A stretch of 64,000 bases of DNA from PALSA-612 sp963711315 (GCA_963711315.1 CAVQDQ010000001.1:124001-188000); one strand, 5' to 3'. Shown: positions 17,725 to 27,751, counted from the stretch's first letter. Notes: generated from the sequence alone by a model not told the origin. Translations and numbers: made by a program.

Positions 17725-18791
17725 GCGAGTCGATGAGGGAAACGCTCGTCGAGCTCGAGCATGTGACGAAGCAATTCCCCGTCAAGCACGGGGTGTTCTC
17801 CCGCGCGCATGGCGTTGTCCACGCGGTCGAGGACGTCTCGCTGGCGGTGCGCAAGGGCGAGACGCTCGGCATCGTCGGCGAGTCGGGCTGCGGCAAGTCC
17901 ACCACCGCCCGCTTGATGCTGCGACTGCTCGATCCGACGGCCGGGACGATCCGCTTCGAGGGAAAAGAGATATCGCGCCTGTCACAACGCCGGCTGCGAC
18001 CGCTGCGGCGCGAGATGCAGATGGTCTTCCAGGATCCCTACGCGTCGCTCAACCCGCGCAAGACAGTGGAACAGATCGTGAGTCAGCCGTTCGCGGTTCA
18101 CGGCGGAGTGAGCTCTAAGGAGGCGAAGCTCCGCGTCAAGTCGCTGCTCGAAGTGGTCGGCCTCAGCCGCGAGCACTCGAGCCGATATCCGCACGAGTTC
18201 TCAGGCGGCCAGCGACAAAGGATCGGAATCGCGCGCGCCCTGGCGCTGCACCCCAAGCTGATCGTCTGCGACGAGCCGGTCTCAGCGCTCGACGTGTCCG
18301 TGCAAGCGCAGATCCTGAACCTGCTGCGGGCGCTGCAGGTCGAGTTCGACCTCACGTACGTCTTCATCTCCCACGACCTCTCCGTGATGCGGCAAATCTG
18401 CACGCGGATCGCCGTGATGTACCTCGGCCGCGTCGTCGAGCTTGCAGAGTCCGAGCGGATCTTCAACCACCCTCGTCATCCCTACACGGCGGGGCTGATC
18501 TCTGCGGTCCCGAGGCTGTCGGTCGACGGGCAGAAGACCCGCCGCCGGATCCTCATCGGCGGCGACGTTCCTTCGCCCGTCAATCCTCCGAGCGGGTGTG
18601 TCTTTCACCCTCGATGTCCTCGCTTTCGAGCCGGTCACTGCGACACCGCCGAGCCGGAGCTGGAGCCCGCGCCGGGACAGGCGGACCACGTCGCCGCCTG
18701 TTTCTACCCGCTGGAGCGTTGGCCCGAGGACCAGGCCGAGATGCTCGATCGGCGGCAATCGAGGCCCGTTGTGGAGTCCGAGGCGACGTAA
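17721..18791 (+). CDS. Peptide ABC transporter ATP-binding protein, DppF/OppF type
   Basis: 356 residues. Walker A GESGCGKST, Q-loop MVFQDPYASLNPRKT, signature FSGGQRQRIG, Walker B LIVCDEPVSALD and H-loop FISHDLSV are complete. The C-terminal tail has SGCVFHPRCP ... GHC ... AACF. It is the last gene of the five-gene transporter block and the partner of the D-type ATPase. Confidence 0.92.
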   Translation: MSESMRETLVELEHVTKQFPVKHGVFSRAHGVVHAVEDVSLAVRKGETLGIVGESGCGKSTTARLMLRLLDPTAGTIRFEGKEISRLSQRRLRPLRREMQMVFQDPYASLNPRKTVEQIVSQPFAVHGGVSSKEAKLRVKSLLEVVGLSREHSSRYPHEFSGGQRQRIGIARALALHPKLIVCDEPVSALDVSVQAQILNLLRALQVEFDLTYVFISHDLSVMRQICTRIAVMYLGRVVELAESERIFNHPRHPYTAGLISAVPRLSVDGQKTRRRILIGGDVPSPVNPPSGCVFHPRCPRFRAGHCDTAEPELEPAPGQADHVAACFYPLERWPEDQAEMLDRRQSRPVVESEAT

Positions 18792-18885
18792 GTGGGGCGG
18801 GAGGCGCGGAAGGGCCTCGTACGCAGGGTCAAAAGGGGTCAGTAAAGCGCTAAAGGGAGAGTCTCAAACCGCCGATACGCCATTC

Positions 18886-19215
18886 GTGGACCCGGTAGAA
18901 CGGAATGAGATCCTGAGCCGGTACGCCGATCACGCCAAGCGCTTCGACGCTGCGGCGGCACGGCGGGCCGGCCAGAGTGCCGAGATCATCCCCTTCTCGG
19001 CCCCTTTGCGCGAGCTCGAGCAGGAGCCCACTCCTCGCGAGGTGCAGGTGTTGGGGCTCATCTCCGAAGGGCTCGTCAACCGCGAGATCGGCAAGGTGCT
19101 GTTCCTCTCGGAGGAGACGGTGAAGTCGCACGTGCGCCACCTGCTCGCGAAGCTCCAGGCCCGTTCCCGTGCCCATGCCGTCGCAATTGGCTTCCGGCGT
19201 GGGATCCTGTCGTAA
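18886..19215 (+). CDS. LuxR-type HTH transcriptional regulator (short)
   Basis: About 109 residues from the GTG at 18886. The C-terminal 60 are a GerE/LuxR helix-turn-helix: PTPREVQVLGLISEGLVNRE then LFLSEETVKSHVRHLLAKL. The N-terminal part (ILSRYADHAKRFDAAAARR) has no receiver or ligand domain. Upstream codons are in frame to 18598 but run into the ATPase gene, so the start is a choice. Target genes are unknown; it follows the transporter genes by 94 nt. Confidence 0.75.
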   Translation: MDPVERNEILSRYADHAKRFDAAAARRAGQSAEIIPFSAPLRELEQEPTPREVQVLGLISEGLVNREIGKVLFLSEETVKSHVRHLLAKLQARSRAHAVAIGFRRGILS

Positions 19216-19414
19216 TCCAGGCCTACGGAGGACGCTCCGACACCCATGCGGCGCTCACGGGCGGCCGTTGGCGTGCCTGGACGCCCGAAAGCCCACACCG
19301 GTTGCGCGTCCGCAATCGGCGTGGGCTCTCAGACCTAGCGCTAGGGGTTTTCCCCACGATGTGGAATTCCCTCAACAGGGGAACGTCACATCAATGTGGA
19401 AAACAACAGGCTAT

Positions 19415-19482
19415 GGGCATGTCACCAAGCTGTGGTCCCGCCTGCGAACCACGCCGTGGTTCCAGTGCGGGAAACCATGCCC
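19415..19482. repeat. Extended imperfect hairpin in a 357-nt non-coding stretch
   Basis: The core is a perfect palindrome GAACCACG-C-CGTGGTTC (19446-19462). Around it TCCCGC (19436-19441) pairs with GCGGGA (19467-19472), and GGGCATG (19415-19421) pairs with CATGCCC (19476-19482). The whole 19216-19572 interval lacks a gene. It also holds an imperfect palindrome (TTCCCCACGATGTGGAA) about 60 nt upstream and a weak GCCCAC/GTGGGC stem (19291-19326) that could end the LuxR transcript. Role unknown. Confidence 0.55.
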
Positions 19483-19572
19483 AACAGTTTGCGCATGGAG
19501 AAACTCCTCTCTCGAGGGACTAACGGCAACAGCGCTTATACAGGAGCGAGGATACAAAGTGCAAGACAGGCC

Positions 19573-21022
19573 GTGACGGCGACGTTGACCGAGATCAGGC
19601 GCGCGCGGGTGCGGCTCGGTCGTCATGGAGCTTTGGCTGGCTGTGTTGGCCGGCGACGGCCGTGATTCTGGCTGTCGATGTCGTCTACGGCCGGTTGGAC
19701 GTTGGGGAACCTATGGGCCGTGCTGGGACTGGCGGTCGTTGCCGGGCTGGCAGAGCGAAACCGTGTTCGACTCAGCGAGCACATCGAAGATCTCGATCTG
19801 CCTTCTGCCGACCCTTCTCGCAGGCGTGTTGTATGGCCCGCTCGCCTCGCATGGTGGTGTGGGGAGCCTCGATGCTCGGTGGCTTCGGCCGTGGACATCC
19901 CGAGTCCGTATCCTGCGAGTGGCCGATCTACTCATGTAGTCGATCGATTGCTGGAGCGTTCACTGGTTTCGTGGCGTATCGAGATCGCGCACGGCTCAAT
20001 CGAGAGCACGTTCGTCTCCTGCTGGCGGTGCAACCGGTGCGGGCGGCTGTTGTCGCGCAAACGCTCGATGTGCTCTTTGCATCGTGCACCCTGCGGCTGC
20101 GGGGCGGACGGGCACTTCGATGTCATTGCGAACGCTGGCGCCATTCGTGTTCGCGGCGGTCTCCTCTATACGCACCGATAGTTGGGCTCTTGGCTTATGC
20201 ATACGCGGAGATCTCGGGTTGGACGCTCGTGCTGTTCTTCGTTCCGGCGTTGGCGGCGCAGCGGCTGTTCGGTATGTATCAAGACAAGTCGCGCAGCTGA
20301 GGAGCAGAGGCGCTAACGTGGAGCTCGCGGCGCTCAATGTGCGCCTTGAGCGCGTGAGCTTGTCGTTCGTCACGATCGCTCGTGAGGACTCTCGACGCGA
20401 GAGATCGTTACACGGCAGGCCATTCGGCTGCCGTCGCGATCTACGCACGCGACATCGCAGCAAGGCTGGGGCTGTCCGAGGAGCTACAGCAGCTTGCACA
20501 TCACTGTGCGCTCGTCCACGACGTTGGCAAGATCAGACTGTCTCCCGGCCTGCTTGAGAAGCCCGGAGCGCTCGACTCTCGCGGAGCGGCGTGAAATGGA
20601 GGAGCCACTCCGAGATCGGCGAGAGCATCCTCGCAGAGGTCGAAGGCTGGAGCGAAATTGCGACGATCGTTCGCCACCATCACGAGCGCTGGGACGGCCA
20701 AGGTTATCCCGATGGGCTTGCGCGGCGAAGCGATTCCTCTGATCTCGCGAATCATCGCCGTTGCCGATGCCTACAACGCAATGACCTCTGATAGCCCATA
20801 CCGAGATGCGATGCCAAGTCGCGTTGCTCGCTTGCGACTTGCCCAGGGGGTCGAGTCTCAGTTCGACACGGCCGTCGTCGCCGCATTCGAGGCGATCCTT
20901 GGCGATGGCCGACTGAGGACTATCGGCTTGCGTCTCGCGAGGACTTCACGCTCGTCGAACAGGATGAGTACTTGGGCCCAGCCTCTGACCCCGTGCGGGC
21001 AGTCGCTCTAGGCGCCGCCTGA
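19573..21022 (+). pseudogene. HD-GYP domain phosphodiesterase with membrane N-terminus, heavily frameshifted
   Basis: Pieces of one protein are read in changing frames. The hydrophobic N-terminal sensor part includes LAVDVVYGRLDV (from 19662), NLWAVLGLAVVAGLAERNRV, LLPTLLAGVLYGPLA and WTLVLFFVPALAAQRLFGMY (to 20300). The HD-GYP domain follows: DARDRYTAGHSAAVAIYARD, HHCALVHDVGKI, HHHERWDGQGYPDGL and RIIAVADAYNAMTSDSPYR, ending EDFTLVEQDEYLGP ... to TGA at 21020. HD-GYP proteins degrade cyclic-di-GMP. About ten shifts in 1.45 kb are far above the rest of the window, so genuine decay is likely, though an error hot spot cannot be excluded. Confidence 0.75.
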
Positions 21023-23660
21023 GTCGGCCTTGACGTTCTCGTCGAGTACCTGAACAATCGCCTCCGTCCTGGAGCGGACACCCAGCTTGGCGTAAATGTG
21101 CCGCAGGTGCACCTTCGCAGTTGTCTCCGTGATGAAGAGCGCGCGAGCAATCTCCTTGTTAGTCGCTCCCTGCACCAGAAGCGCAAGAACATCCTCCTCG
21201 CGCTTGGTTAGCGCTGACCGGAACGAAGGCGTTGCGGGGACGTGAAGTCCGATCGCGCCTCCGAACCTCTGATCGTTCGCCCGCGAAAGAACCAACCGAA
21301 GCTCACGATGCGTGCTCTTGTCAGTCGCCACGCCTTGCAGCACACCCTTACAGGCGCGGTAGCTGGTGACAAAAGCATCGACATTTCCGGTTTGGACGCT
21401 AATGCGAAACGCCTCGGTCGCAATCTGAGGTGTGCAGTTTCCAGCGATGGACTGCGAAACTACGTCGATCCACGGGACAAGGCCCGCGACCTCAGTTCGC
21501 CCGCTCACGGCTTTCGCAGTTGACGCGCGCTCAGCCGCCTCTTCCGGTCGACCTAAGCACGCTAGGACAAGCCCCCACCAAGCCTCGAACTCAGCATCCA
21601 TTCCGGGGGTGGTCTCTTCGCCTAAGTGCTCCTCCAATGCTCGCAGCGCACGATCAGGCGAGCCCAGAGCGAGGTAGATGCGGGCGAATGTGGTGCCGAC
21701 GTTCATCAGGACAAGAGCGGAGCTCATTGCACGATTTGCGAATGCCCTCGAGCAGTGCAATGGACCGCTTGAACTCGCGCAGACCCCACAGCGCCCCAGC
21801 TCGATGTAGGTTTGCGTAGGGCTTAACGAATTCCAATCGATACTCGTCGGCTAGCTCCAGCTCCTTGGTCGCCCGGCTGTGGGCATCGCTGTAGCGGCCC
21901 AAGAGAACCAGCGTGGCCGCATATGCGTTTAAGGCTGATGACTGGATCATGGGGTCAGTCGCCTTCTCGACGAGCGGCGCCGTGACAGTCATCTCATCTA
22001 CTGACTCGCGGATGTCGCCCCTGAGTGTTGCAAGCATTAGATGGCCATTTGCGACACGCAGTACTCCATTGGCTGACGTGTCGCCCGTGTCCTCTAGTTC
22101 CCTGAGCGCCTGGGCGGCACCGTCTTCTCGCTCGAGAGCTGCCATGGAAAGGAAACGACCCCAGACGGCCTGGCGGCAATCACCGGGTGTCATGGCGACG
22201 TCTTCGGCGCGACCAAAATAACTCAGCGCGGTAACGTCCTTATTCGATTGGTGGGCGCTGGCGCCAGCTAGGGCGAAGGATCTCGAGACGAGGGCATGGC
22301 CTTCCTCGAATCGACGCGCTGCCTGGAGACCAAGTGCCTCCGAGCGGGTGCGGTCGGCAGCTCGAAACGCGAGCTCTCCCTCCGCCAGGTCGAACACCGG
22401 CGCATCGACCTCGTGGTGAACGGCGCACTCGACCCAGCGTGCGAGGGTGGGCAGCCGTGCCTCGAGCAAGACCTGCGGCAGCGCCGTCTCCACGACCTCC
22501 ACGAGCAGCTCTCCGTCGAAGAAACGCTCGACGATCGAGAATGCGTCGTCCCACTCCTCCCGCCCGAGGTGCGTTCGCACGACGAGCTCGACGATCGCGG
22601 GCGACCGATCGCCGGCCAGCTCCCGGAACTTCTCCTCGAGAAACACGCGCAGCAGCGGGTGGATCTCGTCGACGCCCTGCTCTGACGGCACGAGGAAACC
22701 GAGCCGACGCCCATCGAGCAGAGCGCGCTCGGCCTCGTCCCCGAGCACCGCTTCTGCCACCGCCGGCGCAACCGTAGACGACAGCGATAGCTGGCTGAGG
22801 CTCCACCGGAGCTCGGGATCTGCCGCCTGGTAGAGCTCCTCGGCGAAGTATGCGTAGAGCGCCTCGGGGACGCCTTCGTCGGGAAGCTCGATCTCGTCGG
22901 TCAGCGCGGCGAGCCCGATGACGGCGGGCCACCCGTCGGCGAGAGCCACGAGGCCGCTCGCCTCGCTGCCACGACGGTCCGCAAGCACCTCCTCGGCCTC
23001 TTCCTGGCTCATCGCCAGGAGGCTGCGGCCAATCTCGTAGATGTCGCCGTAGAGAAGCCGGCGCGACGTGGCCCAACTCGGGCGCTTGCGGCTCGTGAGA
23101 AAGAGCTTCACGGGGCACAGCGCGAGCACCCGCTCCACGAACTCCTCGGCGAACGGGGACTCCGATGCGAACTGGTAGTCGTCGAACGCGAGCCACGCAT
23201 CCTCTGGCCACTCGGCGAGGTCTTCGGCCAGCAGCTCGGCGAGCGGCTCGACGTCCTGTTCCGGAGTCCCGGTGGCTCGCAGGCGCTCTCCCATGCGACG
23301 GCCGGCGTCGGGGACGATCGACCCGGCGGATCGAGCCAGACCGACGGCCAGCGCCGCTACGTCGGCGGCTGCCGGCGAGCCGCGATACCAGCCCCGCCGG
23401 CGAGATGCCAGCCACTGCCGCGCCAGCGTCGTCTTCCCGAAGCCGGCAGGCGCGATGAGCATGATCACCGGCGCCGTTGCGTCGTCGAGCAGCCGCGTCA
23501 GCCGCGGGCGCTCGATGAAGTAGTCGGGGACGTTCAGGCCCCCGGCATTGATCGTCCCTTGTGTCGCCTCCTCGAGCACGTCTCGTGGCGGACCGTACAA
23601 CGACTGGCGCCCGAAATCGAGCAGACCGGTGCCCGTCGCGAACACCTCCGCCACGGGCAC
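21008..23660 (-). CDS. LAL-family (MalT-like) LuxR transcriptional regulator (frameshift near 21730)
   Basis: About 884 residues. The N-terminus has an ATPase domain with Walker A APAGFGKTTLARQW (about residue 72) and a Walker B-like DAWLAFDDYQ. The middle is a helical TPR-like region. The C-terminus is a LuxR helix-turn-helix (LTKREEDVLALLVQGATNKE, then LFITETTAKVHLRHIYAKL). The frame shifts near 21730, between SIALLEGIRKSC and SSALVLMNVGTTFARIY. GC content falls in the C-terminal half. Its 3' end overlaps the convergent HD-GYP remnant by 15 nt. The signal sensed is unknown. Confidence 0.8.
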
Positions 23661-23671
23661 CGGCTGCCGCC

Positions 23672-23935
23672 TTAGCTACGACCCGACGCGATGAGGCCCA
23701 AGCCCGCAGGCAGCGGATCGTCGCCCGTCGCCGCCATGTACGCCACCGGGATCTGCCGGCGCCTCGGAACGCCGAGCTTCTGGCGCAGGACGTCGGTGTG
23801 AGCCTTGGCCGTACGCGGCGCGATGCCGAGACGGTCGCTCACTTCCTCGTTCGAGCACCCGGCAGCGATGAGCTGGACGATCTGCCGTTGGCGCTCGGTG
23901 ATCGTCGGGATCGTGCTCTTCAGGGTCTCGTACAT
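23672..23935 (-). CDS. LuxR-type HTH regulator (short)
   Basis: 87 residues, essentially one GerE/LuxR DNA-binding domain: TITERQRQIVQLIAAGCSNEEV then LGIAPRTAKAHTDVLRQKL. No sensor domain. It lies 11 nt upstream of the LAL gene on the same strand, so the two probably form an operon, and it might regulate the same targets. The ATG at 23935 is the natural start. Confidence 0.75.
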   Translation of the reverse strand: MYETLKSTIPTITERQRQIVQLIAAGCSNEEVSDRLGIAPRTAKAHTDVLRQKLGVPRRRQIPVAYMAATGDDPLPAGLGLIASGRS

Positions 23936-23998
23936 GGGGTGCGAGGCTAGTCGCGCTCGCCCGTCACGGCTATTGGCCGGAGGGAGTAACTTCGGACG

Positions 23999-25012
23999 TT
24001 ACGCTGGGCGCAGGGCTGGTCCGCGAACGAAGCTTGCCTCGTGGCCGGTCGTGTTGGCGGCGCGTAGCTCGTCCTCGTCGAGTGCGCCGATCCGCAGCAG
24101 CAGCTCCAGCTCGTCGCGCAGGTGCGTCCTCATCATCTCGGGGCCGTCCGTGGCGATGGTGAACGGAACGCCGTGCTCGACGAAGGCGCGGAACGTGTCG
24201 CGAACGGCGGCTTCGTCTTGCAGTGCCTTCGTGAGCAGGTTGGAAGTAGGGCAGATCTCGAGCACGATCCCGGCCTCCCGCAGCGCCGCCATCAACTCGG
24301 CATCGCCGGCGGCGAGGATGCCGTGACCGATGCGGTCGGGCCGTAGGGCCTCCACGACCTCCCACGTCTCCTCGAGCCCGTGCGCGCCGCCCTCCTCGCC
24401 GACGTGGATGGTGACGCCGAGGCCGTTCGCGCGCGCCTCCTCGAAGAGCGGCGCCAGCTCGGCGTAGGGATAGCGACCACCCGGGCGCGGGCCGGCGATG
24501 TCGATGCCGACGATGCCGCGCGAGGCCCAGCCAAGCGCCTTCTCGACGATCACCTCGTTCTGCCGCTGATCGAACGTGCGGTCCATCATCAGGATCAGGC
24601 CGGCGCGTACCTGCGGGTATTCGAGGCTCGCGCGGTCCAGGCCGCGGATGGCGGCGAGGATGATGTGGTCGAGGTCGCGCTCGCCGCCGCGGTTCCGCTT
24701 CATCGGGTTGAATCGGATCTCGAGCGTCGTGATCCCCTGCGAGCGAAAGGCGCCGCCGATGGCAGTGTGCACCGAGCGTTCGACGGCGAGCGGGCTCGAC
24801 TGAATCAGCTCCGTCCAGCGGTAGATCTCGTTCAGCGCATCGAGGTCCGGGACGCCGCGCGGGTCGGAGACGGTGACCAGGCTGTCGAACGCCCAGTAGT
24901 CCTTCGCCGGCAGCGTGATCCCCTGCTCGTGGGCGAGGCTCCACATGATCTCGGAGGCGACCGAGCCGCCAAGGTGCGTGTGGAGCTCGGCCAGGCCTTC
25001 CGGGAAGTCCAT
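23999..25012 (-). CDS. Adenosine deaminase-family amidohydrolase
   Basis: 337 residues, TIM-barrel metal-dependent deaminase. Visible motifs: HTHLGGS (metal His pair), HVGEEGG (proton-shuttling Glu), IGHGILAA (metal-side His), CPTSNLLTKAL and TDGPEMMRTHL (metal Asp). Two positions depart from adenosine deaminases: HLHLDG is HTHLGG and TDDP is TDGP. Deamination of a purine nucleoside or relative is likely, but adenosine itself is not assured. Start ATG at 25012 is backed by a TAGACT box. Confidence 0.75.
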   Translation of the reverse strand: MDFPEGLAELHTHLGGSVASEIMWSLAHEQGITLPAKDYWAFDSLVTVSDPRGVPDLDALNEIYRWTELIQSSPLAVERSVHTAIGGAFRSQGITTLEIRFNPMKRNRGGERDLDHIILAAIRGLDRASLEYPQVRAGLILMMDRTFDQRQNEVIVEKALGWASRGIVGIDIAGPRPGGRYPYAELAPLFEEARANGLGVTIHVGEEGGAHGLEETWEVVEALRPDRIGHGILAAGDAELMAALREAGIVLEICPTSNLLTKALQDEAAVRDTFRAFVEHGVPFTIATDGPEMMRTHLRDELELLLRIGALDEDELRAANTTGHEASFVRGPALRPA

Positions 25013-25018
25013 TCGCCG

Positions 25019-25024
25019 AGTCTA
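25019..25024 (-). promoter_or_regulatory. -10 box (TAGACT) of adenosine deaminase-like gene, leaderless
   Basis: On the minus strand TAGACT ends 6 nt before the ATG at 25012. Confidence 0.55.
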
Positions 25025-25047
25025 GTCGGCGCGTTTGGGTGCCCCCA

Positions 25048-25053
25048 TAGGAT
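25048..25053 (+). promoter_or_regulatory. -10 box (TAGGAT) of glycosyltransferase gene, leaderless
   Basis: TAGGAT ends 6 nt before the GTG at 25060. The divergent box of the deaminase gene lies 23 nt to the left, so this 47-nt gap drives both directions. Confidence 0.55.
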
Positions 25054-25059
25054 TGCCGC

Positions 25060-26206
25060 GTGAAGGTCGGCATCATCGTTCCCTTCTCGTGGTCGTTCTG
25101 GGGCGCCGTCAACGAGCATGCGGAGCTCAAGGCGGAGGCCCTGGGGCGGCTCGGAATCGAGACGCGCACGATCATCGGCAACGACCCGCCGGGGACGTTC
25201 ACGCGGGCGCTCCACCCTCGCCACGGGCGGCACGGCGAGCCGCCGGACGACGTCATCCCCGTTGGCCGATCGGTGATCGTCCCGGCCAACGGCTCGCTGC
25301 CGAACATCGTCCTCACGCCGAGCATCCCCCGCCGTCTGAAGCACGTGCTCGCGCGCGAGCGCTTCGACGTCATCCATCTCCACGAGCCGATGACGCCGGG
25401 GATCTGCGTGGCCGCGCTGGCCTCTGCGCAGTCGCCCGTCGTGGCGACCTGGCACGCGGCAGGCGAGCTCAACTGGCATCGCGGCGGGTTGCCGATCTGG
25501 GGTTTCCTCATCAACAGGATCGACTACCGGATCGCTGTCTCCGAGCAGGCACGCAAGTCGGCGTCGAGATGGCTGCCCGGTGCGTATGACGTGATCCCGA
25601 ACGGCGTGCTCGTGCCGCCGGCGGCAGACCCGGCCGATCGCGACCACACCGTCGTCTTCATCGGCCGCCACGATCCGCGAAAGGGCCTGTCCGTGCTGCT
25701 GAATGCCTGGCCCGAGATCCATCGCCGCACGGGTGCGCGGCTGCGTGTCGTCGGGGCCGATCCACTCGCCGTGGGGCTGCTGCTCTCGCGCCACCGCGTT
25801 TCGGAGCAAGGGCATCGACGTGCTCGGCTTCCTCAGCCAGGAAGATCTCACCGCAGAGCTGCTGCGAACGAAGGTGCTGGCGGCGCCCTCGATCGGCATG
25901 GAGAGCTTCGGCATGGTGTTGACGCGGGCATTCGCCTGCGCCGTGCCTGTCGTTTCGTCCGACATCGACGGGTACAGAGACGTCATGACCGACGAGACCG
26001 GCCTGCTCGTGCCTCCCGGCGAACCGGCAGCCTTGGCGGAGGCGATCGTCACGCTCCTCGACGACGAGCCGCTGCGGCAGCGGCTGGGCGCCGCGGCGCG
26101 CACGGTCGCCGTCGAGCGCTACGCGTGGGATTCGATCGCCGAGCGCCTCGCGGCGGTGTACGACGTCGTCACCGAGCGCGCCGGGCGGAGCGCCGCAACG
26201 GCATGA
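25060..26206 (+). CDS. GT4-family glycosyltransferase, PimA-like (frameshift at 25810)
   Basis: About 382 residues with a GT-B fold. N-terminal domain: GIIVPFSWSFWGAVNEHA, then FDVIHLHEPMTPG. C-terminal donor-binding domain: VVFIGRHDPRKGLSVLLNAW and the EX7E region MESFGMVLTRAFACAVPVV. It resembles phosphatidylinositol mannosyltransferases. An extra G in the GGG run at 25810-25812 shifts the frame; removing it gives RVSEQGIDVLGFLSQED. The stop overlaps the ATG of the flippase-like gene. Confidence 0.85.
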
Positions 26207-27283
26207 GGCGGCTCCTGCAAGCGTTGCCCCGCAACCCGTGGGTGCGGGTCGGGGCCGTCGTGGCCGCGCTTCTCGGCGCCGCGGCCGCCGTCTACTGGGG
26301 CGGCCCCGACTGGAGCCAGGTCGGGGACGCGTTCCGTGCGGTCGAGTGGGAATGGCTGATAGCCGCGATCGGCCTCAACCTGATCTCGGTCGTGGCGCGG
26401 GCCTTCGCGTGGGCGACGGTGATCGACGAGGCGGTGCCGCCGCCTCACCCCCGATTCCTCCATGTGTTCTCGGCATTCTCGATTGGGCTGCTCGCGAACG
26501 CCACCATGCCGGGACGCGTCGGCGAGCTCGCCCGTGTCGCCGTGCTGACGCGGCACATGCCAGGGCTGCGCGGCGCGTGGGCGACGCTCGTGGGGACGGT
26601 CTTCGCGCACCGCGCGTTCGACGTCATCCCGGCTGCCATGCTCGTCGTCTGGGTGCTCTCCGCGGCGGAGCTTCCACACTGGGCGGTGACGAGCCTCGTC
26701 ATCCTGTTCTCGATCGGAGGCGTGTTGCTGGTGATCGCGTTCGTCTTGGCACGCCACCACGACCAAACCCAGCTCGACAGCGCTCACGCGGCGCGCCGGC
26801 TCTGGACGATGGTGCGCCTCGGGCTGGGAGTCATGCACCGGCCGGCAGCGGCCGCTGCCGCCGTCGTGTTTCAGCTCATCGGCTGGCTCTGCCAGCTGTT
26901 CGCGGTCTGGCTGACGATGAAAGGCGTTCTCCATCGATCTCGATCTTGCGGCTGCCGGGCTCGTGCTCGTGCTCATGAACATGGCGGCGATCATCCCGCT
27001 CTGGCCGGGCAATGTCGGCCTGCTCCAGGTCGCGATTGCGACGCCGCTCGTCGGCTACGGCATCCCGTACGCGCAGGGCTTCGCGTTCGGCCTGGGGCTG
27101 CAGATCATCGAGGCGTCAGTCGGCATCGGCTTCGGGCTCATGTTCCTCGGGCGAGAAGGGCTCTCGTACGCGGCTCTGCGGCGCATGCCGCCCGCCGTGG
27201 AAGCGCTCGACGATGACGAGGGGGAGGAGGAAGCCGAGGAAGCGGAGGTGGAGAGAGAGCCCGAGCGGGCGCTAACTCTCTAG
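26203..27283 (+). CDS. Flippase-like / LPG synthase TM-region membrane protein (frameshift at 26927)
   Basis: About 360 residues with roughly eight helices, of the lysylphosphatidylglycerol synthase TM region (UPF0104) family. Conserved patterns include FSIGLLANATMPGRVGELAR and WPGNVGLLQVAIATPL. The tail is highly acidic (DDDEGEEEAEEAEVE). An extra T in the TT at 26927-26928 breaks the frame; without it MKGVSIDLDLAAAG reads through. Coupling to the GT4 gene (ATGA) suggests that glycolipid assembly and membrane translocation are linked. Confidence 0.8.
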
Positions 27284-27739
27284 CTCTTTGTCGAGCTCGC
27301 CCGTCGCCAGCCGGACGTAGCTCGCGACGATCCTCGCGAGGTTCCAGGCGACGGTCGCGTTCGTCTCGGCCAGCGGCCTGAACTCCCAGGCGGAGAGGCC
27401 CCAGCACTTCAGCTCCGTCTCGGCGGTGACCGTCGCCGAGCGGGGACCTTCGTCGATCAGCGCTACCTCGCCGAAGGACGCGCCGGCGCCGAGCTCGGCG
27501 ATGACAAGGTCGCCGTGCGTGGCCTTGGCTGTGCCCGATTCGATGACGAAGAAGCCGATGCCGCTGCTGCCCTCCTCGGCGATGACGTCGCCGGCGTTGA
27601 AGGTCCGTTCCTTGAACGAGGCGGCGATTCGTTGCAGCTCCTTTGGCTCGACGTTAGCGAAGAGCTTCACGTTGCCCAGGAGCTCGAGAAGCGTGCTGTC
27701 GACGCTGACTTCGTCGTCGTCGTGTCGGCCAAAGCGCAT
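27272..27739 (-). CDS. Cyclic nucleotide-binding domain protein
   Basis: 155 residues with one CRP-like cNMP domain: LGNVKLFANVEPKELQRIA, GDVIAEEGSSGIGFFVIESG and the phosphate-binding cassette GAGASFGEVALIDEGPRSAT (contains FGE and R). There is no helix-turn-helix, so it is not a CRP regulator; it may bind cAMP or cGMP as a sensor. A cyclase-domain protein is encoded at 36756. It overlaps the convergent membrane protein gene by 12 nt. Confidence 0.85.
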   Translation of the reverse strand: MRFGRHDDDEVSVDSTLLELLGNVKLFANVEPKELQRIAASFKERTFNAGDVIAEEGSSGIGFFVIESGTAKATHGDLVIAELGAGASFGEVALIDEGPRSATVTAETELKCWGLSAWEFRPLAETNATVAWNLARIVASYVRLATGELDKELES

Positions 27740-27745
27740 AGCCGG

Positions 27746-27751
27746 ATTCTA
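27746..27751 (-). promoter_or_regulatory. -10 box (TAGAAT) of cNMP-binding gene, leaderless
   Basis: On the minus strand TAGAAT ends 6 nt before the ATG at 27739. It lies across the end of xseB. Confidence 0.55.

Noticed and set aside
19350..19405. Possible DnaA boxes or replication origin (TTTTCCCCA, TGTGGAAAA)
   Set aside because: Only two weak matches, with no dnaA, dnaN, parA or AT-rich unwinding region nearby.
19216..22300. Possible insertion sequence or integrated element
   Set aside because: No transposase, integrase, terminal inverted repeats or target duplication seen; only composition and decay set it apart.
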